From NCBI GenBank assembly GCA_963514095.1, contig OY741281.1, forward strand, positions 11,850,028 to 11,914,027: a stretch of 64,000 bases of DNA. The letters run 5' to 3'. The position numbers and the translations under genes were made by a program. Position 1 is the stretch's first letter, and each line of letters opens with the position of its first letter. The stretch comes from Eutrigla gurnardus (Eukaryota > Chordata > Actinopteri > Perciformes > Triglidae). Positions 13,750-27,371 of the stretch are shown in pieces. The notes beneath the pieces are model-generated. The model was given only the letters and a program-made list of their open reading frames with translations, had not been told where the DNA came from and ran no database searches.

Positions 13750-16700
13750 TATCCATTAGGAGTGTTTAGGTCTAGTTCAGGCTCAGCTCCCACGCTGCTC
13801 CTTGGCCTTGCTGTCTAAACCTCTAATAAATGATTAAGGAGACGACATTACAGTCTAACTACCTGAGTCTGGGTCTCTTCCCTACATCATTTCCCTGTCT
13901 CGCGCTCACTCTGACCCGGTCTCATGACTTCTGCCTTTCTCTTTCACTCCATGCTCGTCTGTCTTTCACTGATAGAATCAGTAACGAGGAAAAGAAAGCC
14001 GTACAGATCGGAACCGTGACGAAAATAACAGATTGCAATCCTGCCTGTAAAGATAAAATACAACATGTTTGTTTTTAACCACAGTGCTGACAGGGACTAA
14101 AAATGATCACAGATTATAAACCTAAACTGCACACCATGAATGGTCCTCATGATTCTGTCTTTGTTGATTTATTATGTGCCACAGCAGGCTGAGGCAGTTA
14201 ATAAAACCCCAACCTTACCAGTCGGTGACATTAGAAACATCCTGGATGAGGATAAGAAACAGCTTTTACATGATAATACTGGAACATCTTAAGAGTCGGT
14301 TTGACATTAGACAGATTGTCTTACGGTCAAGTGCTGATTCACTTGCATCTGCTTTCCAAAGGCGGTTTCAGAGGCAATCCCTTACCAAAGGAAGTGGTAT
14401 TTGATTGGATCTGTACCCAAAAACCCAAGGAGATGAATGCTCTGCAGCCATTTTCCCTCACCTCATTGTTTTGAGAAGATGCTATTAAAACATCTCACCA
14501 TTCTGTGCAGCCAGAACTGGAGGTTAACGATCCAGTGCTGATAATGAACAACAGTTTATATGAACACCTTGAACTACTTCACCGTCTTGTGTGGATTGTT
14601 TTTGTTGATTTCAGCAGTGCGTTTCTGCGAACTGATGAAACTTGGGATTAACTCCTCCCCTAAATGAATACATCACTGGCACCACTGGGCTGTTTTGTCT
14701 TCCTTACTGTATACACTGTATCGCAATTAGTGTCGAGCCTCGGCTCTGATCATTTCCTCAAGGTCAATGTGAGTAAAACAAAGGAAGTGGTCATAGATAA
14801 CAATAAACCCAAAGAAAGAGCTAATACTTACAAATACTGATGAAGTCTAATACACATGCTACTGGAGTACATTTAAAAAAAAAAAGATCCAGTGAATGTT
14901 TTCCTAGGGAAACTGTGCAGTATCTGTGTGGAACGTTAAGTCACTTGTTTAACAAAGCAGTCCCACAGAGCAGACCTGACCTGTGGTCTGATTTGTCTGC
15001 GCAACCAAGACCACGATAGGTTGCAGCGCATGATCAGAGGTCATCGGCTGTGACCAAATGTCAGCTGCTCAGTTGTGTAAAGAGTAAAGACCTTATTCAG
15101 ACAAAGGCTGATTGCATCCTCATACCCACCCTCCACACAACAGCTTCAAACTGTCGGGGCAAAGGGAGGATTCTGCCTTGATCTGCATTCAGCTCTGCCT
15201 ATCTTACTGTTTATCACTCAATGTGTACCAACAGAAATGTACACAGTAGATGTAAACACACATACGCTAGAATTCTACTATGCTTATGTTTGTTTGCTAG
15301 TTCTGCAAAGCTCGGGCTCTGGTGGGATTCATGTTATTTTTAAATAATTGTCTTAACATTTTTATATGCGCTCTGGTGCTGGCTTGGGTTTGGTTAAGGT
15401 CTCAAATCAGTCCAGTTAAGCATGGATGGGTATTAAAGATGCAAGTACTGTGTTTGTGACAGGTCTTAAATAAACTCACACAACCCAGTCGAAGAATTCT
15501 GTAAACCGGTGTGCTTTTGACGTCAGGAAAAAAAATCATGCAGTCTCGTCCGTGGAGTCCAGCTCTATCTAAACTGCCTTGCAAAAAAGGCATGAAAGAG
15601 TAGACAGAAGGGAAGAGGGTCCGCGAAATTAAACTGAGATTGATGGAGCTTATAAAGAGAAAAGTTTAAAGTTAAAAAGTTTGAAATGTATAAAATGTGA
15701 TAGAAAAAACTGCAAAAAAAAGACGTCTATGAGCCAATACAGTATAAAAGAAGCCAATGCTTTTCAACTCAGCATGCATAATACTCTGTGATGTGTGATT
15801 TTCATCCCTCTGTTCCATTATTTACCACACACGTCCCTGTTGAAGGCACGGCTGCTTCAACCACTCACACTGTGTTCCTGCTTCATGAAAGCGCTCTTCT
15901 CTTTGCACCCATGTGTATACACAGATGGGGGAACAAATGAAAGTAAAATCCAGAATAAACAAGCGGGGAAGCATAATGAATGCAGAAGCTGCCGTACAAG
16001 GCACAAGGGGGTCACTGGCTATTTTGAGTATCGAAATGATGTGGATCTATGGCCTTCTCAGTCACATGATCTCATCCGAATTGACCATCTATGAGAGATG
16101 TTGGGCTGCTGTGCACTCCACCACCATCGTCATCAAAATACTAAATGTAGAAGAGGGTTTTTTATACTTCCAGAGTATGTTAACACAAATGTTTATGATG
16201 ACCAACATTTTTCATGAACTGTGTCCATTCGATACATCTATATCCTTCATCATCTCCCCTCATCTCTCTCCTTACCTGGTCGGATCCCTTCTTTTTCTTC
16301 TTCTTCTTGCCCCAGCAGCCAGAGCTCTCGCCGTCGCGGCCGTTGGCGTCACAAAGCAGGCCATCCAGCTCCTCCAGCCCTCCCTGCTGGCCGTGGGACG
16401 TCTCGGCAGCCAAACGGTACGACAGGTTCCTCAGGATGCAAACGCAGTTCTCTACAGTCTGGATGATAAACACAGTCGGGAGAGATGGAGCGAGGCAGAA
16501 GGAAGAGAGGGTTGGGGAGATGGAAGGGGGAGATGAAAAAAACAGATAGAAATGAAGAAAGTGAGAAAGTTGGGGTGCGAGATTTGTGTTTGATGCCATT
16601 TAATGAGACGGCGGCTTGAAAATACTGAGCAAAACACAAAGTCAAAGCATGCTGATAAAATATTAAAAAAAAAAAAACGCCCACTCCCACTTTCACACTA

Positions 16701-19087
16701 TTGGCCTTCCACCCCCACTCCCGAGCCAGACAGACGGAGAGAGGGAGCGACGGAGAGCGACAGAAAAGGAAAGAAGAAAGATATTCTCACAGGTAATATG
16801 CCTCTGTGTTTTGTTAGCGCTGACTTTGAAATGAGATTAGAAGCAACTCGGGTAAATGAGGAAAAATGACAAGCCCGATATATTGTATCACACCCCATTA
16901 AACACCACGTCGCGAGGCGTAGCCGCCAGCCGAGGACCACAGGAGTGTGTCTGGAAGAGAGCGAGCTAAATCTCACGGCGCGTGTTGTCTACGCTAAAGC
17001 GTGCACTTTCACCGAGCGCGTGTGCTCGCATGCGTGTGCTTAGTATCGCTGAGAAAGGGGAGTTATCGAGTCAGCAGAGTGGAAATTAACAAAGACAAAT
17101 CATCAATCTTCTCTCTGTCTGACCGTTGGTTTACACAACAAAAAAACAACCGAGGAGTATAATTGAACAGCCTCAAGAGATGCAACAAACAAAACAATGT
17201 CTCACTCCAGCGAGCTGCAATCATGTCTGAAATTCTATTCACATGCTATTATACGATGATGCAGGAGAAGTTTTATTTACAATTTACTTTGACATTTCAT
17301 ATTTCGATCTGTTATTTTCACATTTATCCAGCAGCCTGTTCTTTCCAGCTGCATGGTTAAGGGCATTCAACTAGATTGTTCAGAGGGCCACAGAAAAGCT
17401 AAGGGACCGACCCACCCGTTATGCATTTGTTTGTCACCGTGAAAATGAAGGATTTATAGTGGCAAAATGTCCATTATTTACAGGATTCTTCTCCATTGGG
17501 TTTTAAATTGTATTTACTTGTAAACAGAACTGATCGGCGGACAGGTCAAGCTTGATTGATGGGGCTGCCAGTTGAATAGGCCTGGTTGAGGGAATAAAAA
17601 AGACTCTTGATTTTGGTTTTAAAATAATAATGTGGCTCTTCTTGTCTCCCAGGAAGGTCAGAGGTCGGGGCCAGTTAACCAACAGTAGCTTTACAAATAG
17701 AAATTCCATTTGAGACTCTACAAAGCAAACTAATACACCCATTTATGTTGCTAAAAGCTTTTGTCTGCATGACCTCGTCCTTCTTTCCACTCTGTGCTTT
17801 TAGAATGTGCTTGTCCAACACTCTTCTGGGACAATAGATGACACACAGGAACTTCTTTCGGCAGCAGCAACCACATTTAATGCAGCCTGTTCCACATCAA
17901 CATCATATAATCCATAAATGTCTGCATCATATTGGTTGTGTGTGGAATGGTGTGCTAGCCTATTAGGCATCTCAAATGACTGTATCAGTTATGTTAATTG
18001 GCTCTTAGCTGTGTGCCGGTACGTAATCTAAAACTTCTTCACATCTGTGCAATTCCTCACAGCATAATAACAGTAATCTGTAGATTGCGTTTAATGGGAC
18101 GGTCGACTATAAAACATAATTGTCACATAACGTGGATGCGCCTCTGATCTTGCACATTTCTGATGGATCTGTGAACATGAAAGGCAACGAGGGGAGAGCT
18201 AAGTGTTGATGATCAAAACGCAAATCCTGAAGAATCCTGAGAGTGATGGTGAGGGGAGTTTTTGTGAGAGTAGTAATCGAGACGAACCTGATTATACAAG
18301 TACATGGGCACATGGAGATAATTAATATTACTTAAACAACCTCAGCTTGTGTTTATATATATATATTTATATATAGATAGATATATAAATATAGATATAG
18401 ATATAAGATATAAAGGCAGTACAAAATGAGTGCATGGCTAATATTCATGGCTCTTTCCAACAGTGACCAGGTGCTGGTCCACCTGCCAATCAGTCTTCGT
18501 TACTGTGGCGACAGCAGCAGTCCTCTGGTGACTGCAGTCAAATGGTGAAGAAGGGCGAGCGGTTAAGCAGTGATTAAGAACGGCCGTTTAGACAGGCTGG
18601 GAGACAGGGAGACCTTGAGAAGTCAGCCATCCATAACATTGTTTATGTAGTATTGACTGGCCCCCACATACCGCGTCACACATAGTACACTCCACAGCAA
18701 CGTGTCCACACACAGAAAAACACCAAGCGGACATAAACCGGACCGACTCTGACTACCGGCGGAGATGAATTGGCAGCAAGAAGTGCTGCAACGCTTTGAA
18801 TTTGAAGGCTTTAATTTGCCCTAAATAAAATGTGTTAATGAACCGCACACTCCTTGAAAACCAAAATTTGTCTTCCTTGTGGCGGCTAGCAGTGAAAAGA
18901 GGTTCAGTCATTGTTTTTTTATTGTTTTTTTTTCTATTTCTCACCTCCTGTTTGTCTGTATCAAGAGAGGGAACGAGACACTTTTTGCAGCCAGACTTCA
19001 TGATTTAGTTTGAAAGTACACACAAACCTTTCATGCATGCATTTATACAGTCATGCACATTTCATAAACACAAGCCAAGATGTTCAG

Positions 19088-19153
<66 letters not shown>

Positions 19154-21669
19154 ACACACCTTGCTGTCGATCTCGCTGCTGCCCAGAGAGGTCTGGATGA
19201 CGTAGAGCAGAGCATCTGTCAGGCCGTCACACTCCCTCATCCTTCGTCTCGCCTCCTCACCTGCGGAGCTTACATTCCTGCAACACACACACAAAGAGAA
19301 TTGGTCAGAATGTGTGTGTGTGTGTGTGTGTGTCTGCATGTTTGTCAAACAGAAAGAGTATAACAAATGGAAAAAGAAAGAGAGTCAGTGAGAAGAAGAA
19401 GAAAAACAAAACGCTGGTAACGAGGGCTGCAGGAAGAGGGAGGTGGAGAGAGTGAGAGAGAGATACCGTTGAACCTGGCAGCTCTCCCTAAACTAAACAA
19501 TTGAAAATGAAACATAAAAATTCTGGATACATCTCAATCTATGCCCTGAAGGCCTGCTTCAATTTAAAGCACTTGACTGGAGTCCAAAAAAACAGAAGAG
19601 TGAAAAAAATAAATAAAAGGCTGCTTAGTCAGACAGTTGCTTCCTGAACTTCACAGCCAACACTCACACCAACGCTGCTTTGATGATTTGACAAAATTGT
19701 ACCATTTATTATTAGCAGCTTTGCCAAAGCGATGCACAAAATGAATACAGTTTTAATTGAACTGGAGGTACAGGTGGGTGGTGTTGGGTTGGATTTGTTT
19801 GGGTTTCAACACGGAGCTGCACAAGACACTGACTCATTTGCTTGTGTCAATAAAAAGATATGAAACCGAGGAGTGTGGCTGGAGATAGACTGTGTTTCCT
19901 TCCCTCAACACAAGAATGGAGATGAATGTTCCTTCATTTTCCTTCAAAAGTGATTTAAGGTCACACAACGTTATCCATTGACAAGAGCTTAACAATGCTC
20001 AAGTTGCAGGGACAGACTGTATAGGGATTTATTATGGAAATTCATTCGCGAATGTTTTGAGAAATTGGGATAAAGGTCACTATATTTTAAATTGAATAAC
20101 AAGGGAGCCATGCTAGGAGATGATAACATTTTGACATGCATTGTAAAATTGTGTTTGTATGGTGCTATAATCATAGCAGGAAGATTTGTCCTCAAAACAC
20201 AGGTCACACAGATTTTTTTCTAAGAAGTTCCACGAGTTAAAGTTGTAGTCCGTAACATTTGCATCTATTTAATTGTCTTTTAAGTTACTATCGATCAAAG
20301 AGTGAGTTAAAACAATGGTGATTGATCACATGACCGACTAATGAAAGTGCTTGTACTTGATGCTTTGCACAGAAATAGGCTCTCTGTGTCTGTGGCGACA
20401 TTCCTGTGCAAAATTCCACATTCCGGAGCAACTCACTGAAGTGTTTGCTGCGTTACGTCGTAATCAGAACTCCGTAACTTCTAACTTCTGAGTCAGGCTC
20501 CCTCTAGTCTTAAGTGTTTGACCAGGTACATTTCATTACTGCTGACTCACAATGGAGGATCGACAGGCAGAGAAAGACAACAACAACAAAAAACACAGCG
20601 TAATCAAATCTTTCAGAAATTCTCCATCTAAAAACATGATGAATATATACACACAGGCTTAAAGTCTCATTGTCACAACTACACTATGTTGTTCCTTTGT
20701 CACAATGTGCAAAATCAATCCTCGCAAATTCTGTTGAAGGTGACAATGGAAGGAGAGTGTTGTCCTCAAAAAATTGTGATATCACAAAGCATTCTCGCCG
20801 TCGCTGGCAATAGTCATAGAGTGGAGGTACATTGCTCTATTGGCTGTCTCGGTATTCTGCGCTGCTTTTGACTGAGAATGGATCATTTCATCACCGAGGT
20901 ACCCAATCTGACTTTGTGTTTGGTGGCGTCTGCTGCTCGTTCACTTACTAAACACCATAGTTTTAAGCAGAAGTACTTTGATTAGATTCAGACAGGGGCA
21001 AATATCATGTGACATGTTGTTGTATTATTATTATCGAACCGCAAAGCTGTTTCTTGTGGTCGAGTCTAGCAAAAGAGGACCAAGGAGTTAGAATTATCAT
21101 CATAACATACCATTATGACCTTTAGTTACAGCCTTTTATGTATTTTATATCTCTGTATTTATTGGTTGGTTGTTACACAATGGACTTCCATTGCCTAATA
21201 GATGAGGGGGCAAAAATCATAATAAATAACAAACCAGTTGTTGAAGTTAAGCAACATAGTTTAAACATCTGTAAAAGGTGAAATAAAAAAAGATTAAAAC
21301 GTGACAGAATAGAGGCGTGGATGGGAACGCAGCATAATGGTATGAATGAATAAGTTCATCCATCACATCGGCATTATAAAGAGATCACCGTCGTTTCACC
21401 AGTCAATGAGACGAGGTCAATCACTTATTGTACTGATGAGAAAGAGAGAAACAAACGAGAGGGAGGAAGACACGGGAACTCAATTAAAACTTGGAGAGAA
21501 GGTCAAGTCATTTTCGCCCGCTTTGAATGCTAATGGGCAAACAAGCACACGATGGAAAACCTGCTTAGCGGAGACACAATTCTCTGTCGAGTCGATATAA
21601 AACAACAGAGCAGTGAAAACACTTCACCTTGACTAATGTCTAAGCAGCAAAGACAGGAGGTGGGCGGGT

Positions 21670-21718
<49 letters not shown>

Positions 21719-22819
21719 GGTGGATTATGCATTGCTTTAACGCTCAGCCTTCAACATGCTGACTACTGAGATTTGCATCAACTTTTTGATCTGATGCCTT
21801 ATCACGGGTGGAGGTGGTGGAGGCCACTGGCTCGTCAACATGAGTGTTTAAATAAGATAACTTTTCACAAATTGGTGATGTTTGCCAGGATTGGTATATG
21901 CTGTTGGGACAGACTGAGTGCCTGGACATGCCCTTGGTTCTGTTCTGTATGGATGGGCACTATTTAAAGTTATTTACTAAAAGTGTGTGTGTGTGTCTCT
22001 GATGACCACACAGACAGAGCCTTAACTAAAGCATGCATTACTTATTTCTTTGGTTTAAGATACACACGGTGGGTTTATGTTATAGCTGACTCGTTTTGCC
22101 CAGTCAGACTACGTCATGCAAGCTCAGTCTCTCTTAGACTGCGATCGACTAGGACTGCTGTACACTGGACTCTGCTGAAGCATGATTTTAATCCTTTCAG
22201 ACCTGTATGATTCTGCAGCTGCATGTCCCATTCTTTGCCCAAAAAGCTTTCAACACACTTTAAAAACTAAAATATATGAACACACAGCTCTGGAAAGCTC
22301 CCCGGTGGAGATGCACATTCCCGTGTGTGTATGTGTGCACACACGGGAATGCGCGTGTGAACGGGCCTTTGCCTGTGTGTGGGCTTGCTGCCCGCGCACA
22401 TGTGCTCGTTATTCTAGTGGTTCTGTAATGACTTTCTGCAACACGCCATGCCTTCTGTGCGAGTTACTGACAAACACAGTGAGGCCAGGACTTCTTATGC
22501 AGGAAGTAGCCCGTTCACTTTTTTTTTTCTTCCTTTTTTCCTGGGTGTAATGTTTCCTCGGGCATTCTCACATCTTCCTGTTTTGCATTAGGGAATATTT
22601 AGATAAAGCTTCTTTGTTTGGGTCAGCGTCCTCACTCTAACATAAGGGATTTATGGGCCCTGTTAACATAATCTGAGCATACGGTTATCACTCATAGAGA
22701 GAGAGAGCAAATCAGATGACATATTTCATAAGAAGATGATGGATGAGTACGCTAGGTGACATTTTAAGCAATGTGTCTGTGCACAAACATTTTTCTAAGA
22801 GAGGGCATTTGTGCACTTG

Positions 22820-22859
<40 letters not shown>

Positions 22860-24015
22860 CTGAATGATGGTGTCTGTCAATGTACTTAAATTTAACTGAT
22901 AATCTTTACTATCCATTACACGCTTACACTTCATCCTATCTGATGTCCCTCATTAGGCTGCCATGTTAAATAATTACCTATCGGGTAAAAAAGACAGAAT
23001 GAGATTAAGCATCCCATTCTGAATTTAAACGTTCTAGTGGAGAGAAAGCCGTTTCCTGACTTTACTTCGTTTTGTAAAATACATTGTGTACTAGTCCTAA
23101 TTATGGTAACTTTTGGCATTTAATGGTAATATTCAGTATTTTCTGTCTTCCTGAAGCATAATAAACAACATTTGGCCTATTCCTATGGGGAATTGTAACA
23201 TAATGAGCAGTGTGGCACAGTTGTGGTCGGAGCCCCTTTTTCAGGGAAAACATTAAAGATAAATTCAAAATATATATATTTATTAAAGTGCTGCTGGTCC
23301 TGCATCAGAAGCACAGGAAGACAATTAAACTGAGGTTAACAACACTGATATATTTTCTGAAAAGTAGCATCCACACGTACCGCTGAAAAAGATTACTAAC
23401 AAGCTTCTGGATATCTGCAGGAGCTGGCTTTCAGTCATTAATAATGGCAAATGTTGACCATGTCTTTGATCAATTAGGCGTACCCACTTTAAAAGATAGA
23501 AGACAAGTTATACATTTTTCATTTAACATTGATTTTCCTTTCCAGTGTCCAATAGTGCATCTCCGGAAATGAGTTGAGAGCCACTGAGCAGATCAGATGT
23601 TAGTCTAAAGCTTTAGTTGTTGGAGGATTCATGCAACGTGTCCAGGAACGATGTGAACATGAGTGAATCTCCGACAGATGGCTCTCTAATGTTGATCAGG
23701 GAACAAATGGCCACTGAGTGACTTTGTCTCAAACAGCTGGTGTGTGGTAGCTCTGCACAAGTATCTGCTCATATGTGTGTGTGTGTGTGTGCGGGGGACA
23801 CAAGGGTCATCACCAGATGGAGCACACAGGCATACAAACCAATTAATATCAATGAAATATAGGGGGGAAAGGTCATTCATGACCACACACTCCTTATTGA
23901 TTAATGTAATAACTTATTCTACTGCTCTCCCACCAGTGTGGGAGTCTGAAAGGAATGCCGATAGACCCATATGTTGTCTAATGTGATGACGCACGCCGCG
24001 CACACACACACACAC

Positions 24016-24105
<90 letters not shown>

Positions 24106-24231
24106 CATGGAGGAAGCAGGTTTCCTCTGGCTTGGCTGCAAACCAACAACCTGCAGGGAGGTAAACAGCCCTTGAATGGAATATGGAAACCCCTTCACAG
24201 GAGGCCTTTTGTCTGGCCTGATAATGTGTGT

Positions 24232-24294
<63 letters not shown>

Positions 24295-27200
24295 TGAGTG
24301 TGTGCGTCATCACATTAAACAACATATGGGTCTATCGGCATCATTAGCTGCTTGGCCTACATTTAAGAGCACACACCAACATACATGAAAATATACACAC
24401 ATTCCCACACGAACACACATCCGTAATGGAAACACCTGACGCCCTGACACCAGTTCATTCTCATTATCAACTCCCCCATGCCAGCTGGGATCTCTGAGAT
24501 TGATACAGTTGAATGTCTCTGCTTTTCAATGGGAACCAGTGTGGTCCTTTATGTGTACATTCACACAGATCCACTTCAGAAATGGACATACACTGTTCAA
24601 CCCACACAAACAGATATAGAAACATCAATGCACACAAAGGCATGTACACTCCCATGCATTGCACTGCAGCGATGGGATAATGAGATAGGTGAAAGGTCTG
24701 GAATTGAGCCGACGTCCACTGGGATCTGAACATTGTGGCCTCCTGTCACTTTAACCCCCCCAAGAACAGACACTGAGATAGAAAACGACCCCGGAGAGCA
24801 GCAGAAACACCTTCATTACTCTCTGTGTCTCAGCTTCACCATTTTTCTCCCTGTTCTAATCGTTCAAACTTTTCCCCGCCTTCCCCTCCTCTACACACCT
24901 GTCCTCCTTCTCCTTTACCGGCGTTTGCAATTTGATCTGTACATTTACAGTGTGGCGCAGTGCGCTGACAGCATCGTTTGTCTTTCCCCTGCATCTCCAG
25001 AGGTGCATACACGTGCACACACTGAAGTCCTACACACACCTTAGCGGGTTAGGAAATAATAAACTTGACATAAAAGTCGAAAGTCTACAGTCATCATTGG
25101 TGGCCTTAAATGTTTAAGGCAATACATCTTGCTTTGGGATTAAACAAACAAAAATGTAATTTGTGATATGTAAAGAAACTCAAAAATCTCAAAAGAAATC
25201 TTTCAACAGGGCTTACATTGGGGAAAAAAATTTGTGTGATTTGGTGAACTAAACCTTTACATTCACCTACACTTCTTCTGGTGTCATGAATGACACTAAG
25301 CCACTTCCAAAAGGTGCCAAATACTTACTGCAGGGATTACTATGACGTGTAATGAAGAACCCTTTCAGCTCATTTTTTTTTAACAGCAAAAATATTCAAA
25401 GAAAATTCCATGTGTTGCTGTTTGTTTTCAGAAAATGGTGCTTAAATAAACAAAACTCCAACTGCAAATAAGGATATACTTAATTGATATTACACAAAAG
25501 AACAACTTCATAATCACAATCATCTATGTTATTTACCCTTGCAAGTATCTTATATACACCCAGAATTATTCTCAAGATTTTAAAAACGGCAAATACATTT
25601 TTTGATATTTCAGGAGTAATAACCTTTCCTCTCAATCCCCTGTAGTCATTCCCCTGCACACACAGGTGGGACAAATATTTGTTACAGTTAACGATAAAAT
25701 GCAACCCAAATGCAAATGCAATGATGCAAAACAGCCAACAAAACACCAGAGTTAAATCAGCACCGACGGATCCCAGCATTACAGCTCTCCCCAATGTAAT
25801 ATTTATTGCAAACGCACAGCTATTAGTGAACTGAATTACATTTGTACAGGTGTTTGTGATATTGAGTTATTGTGCATAATCATGTCGTCCCGTTCCACAG
25901 GCCCCATGACAGTTCCTGTGCTGTTCCATTAGACTGCTGACAACAAAAGCCCAGAGGTTTGTAACAAAAAAAAGCTAAACTGGCCTTTTAACTTCAAAAC
26001 GCTTATTTAATTACATCCAAGTAACATACCTGGCACTGCAATTCCTGTTTAAAAATGTAGAATATTGGCGGTGCACCTCACAATACAGTAGGTCCTCTGA
26101 GGTGAAGTACACAAATGTACAAAAGCTATGTTGAAATGAATAACAATGAATACAGATTATAGTCTTTTAAAAGAAGAAGCGCTGGAGTGAGATCGCTTCC
26201 CACTGACTGACGGGAGATTTATATATTTGATTCATCATCCAGAATTCTGACTGAAAGGAATTCAGAACTAGAAGCGTGCAAACATTCATAATTACACATG
26301 TTGGATGTTTGGGAAGATGGTTATGAAAGCTGGTATTCACTTTTAGAATGATCACACATGGAATAATTATCAGAGCAACCGGAAACCTTTTCTTTGGTAT
26401 GTTGATTGCGTACGCACGCTGTAGCACCTTGTACACAAATGAATGGGAATTACATAGAAAAACCTGTTTGTACCATCTTCAGAATGGCTTTGAAATGCTT
26501 TCGATAGACATTCAATAACGGGAGATAAGCATTCCAAACAGCTTGAGAGGAGCTCTGCAAAGCGAGTGGGGCGAGGTTTAATCCAGAGGCTGCTGGTGGT
26601 TGATTGAGTGCACAGCTCAAAGAGAGACAGCCAAGTGGACATGGAGGTTTTTTTCTAAAGCGTTTCAACCCTCTGTGGAGTTGGTGTGAGAGTGCATGTA
26701 CATGGTTGAACAATCGTTGTTGTATAGGATCAACAGCCAGAGCTCCTTTTCTGTGCTAATGGCATTCAAGTGAAATACACACATGCTGTAGCAATGTGCA
26801 TGTTTTGTACAAAGGTTCAATTTTCATAATTTGGAGCTTTGGTTTAAAGTCAAACATGGGAAAAATATCATGTTGATTTTTCAATTTTGGAATTAAGAAA
26901 GGACTGAAGTGTTGGTCCAATCAAAGAGCTACTTAGGTGAACTCGAAAATTAATTACGGGGATTAGTTTGGTAGTCTGGACTTCTGACTCAGTCTTTTGA
27001 GTTCTGCATGCAGTTAAAACTAGCAGGTGCACTTTCAGTATGACTGAAACAACATTAGGTATCGCTGCAAGTAACAAACCAAAGAGGCTTGCCCGTCTGG
27101 ATGCAAACTGTAAAAACTTTTAAATATGTAATATTCCATTTTAAAAGATGATCAGCAATAATTGTTCTCCAATTTCTACAAAACTGTAAGATGTCCTTCA

Positions 27201-27314
27201 TTATTTCAGGCTTCAGCAACTGAGGAACATACAGCACAATGCATCAAAAACAAAGTCTTGACACACAAAGGACTCATATAATTGGAGGAGTTGCTATGGT
27301 TACCAGCAGAAGTT

Positions 27315-27371
<57 letters not shown>

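Larger units (their letters stand above)
11848..16275 (-). other. ctnnd2 intron, 4428 bp
   Basis: Bounded by GTAAGG and TTTCACAG on the transcript. It contains a degenerate LINE reverse transcriptase on the opposite strand at about 14400-15230, short GT runs at 13114-13136 and 13716-13747, and pyrimidine-rich DNA at 12700-13060. Confidence 0.85.
16459..19159 (-). other. ctnnd2 intron, 2701 bp
   Basis: Starts on the transcript with the (GT)n(AG)n run that overlaps the donor and ends ATCATCCAG. It includes a small CpG-rich patch at 16900-17045 and a TA/GATA-type simple repeat at 18352-18413. No other feature is seen. Confidence 0.85.

Noticed and set aside
15913..16536. 207-codon plus-strand open frame
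   Set aside because: It is antisense to the ctnnd2 exon 16276-16458, and its apparent protein comes from the reverse strand of that exon.
25480..25794. 104-codon hydrophobic minus-strand frame
   Set aside because: It looks membrane-like but lies in AT-rich intron, lacks a good ATG near the start and matches no family I know; AT-rich DNA often gives such frames.
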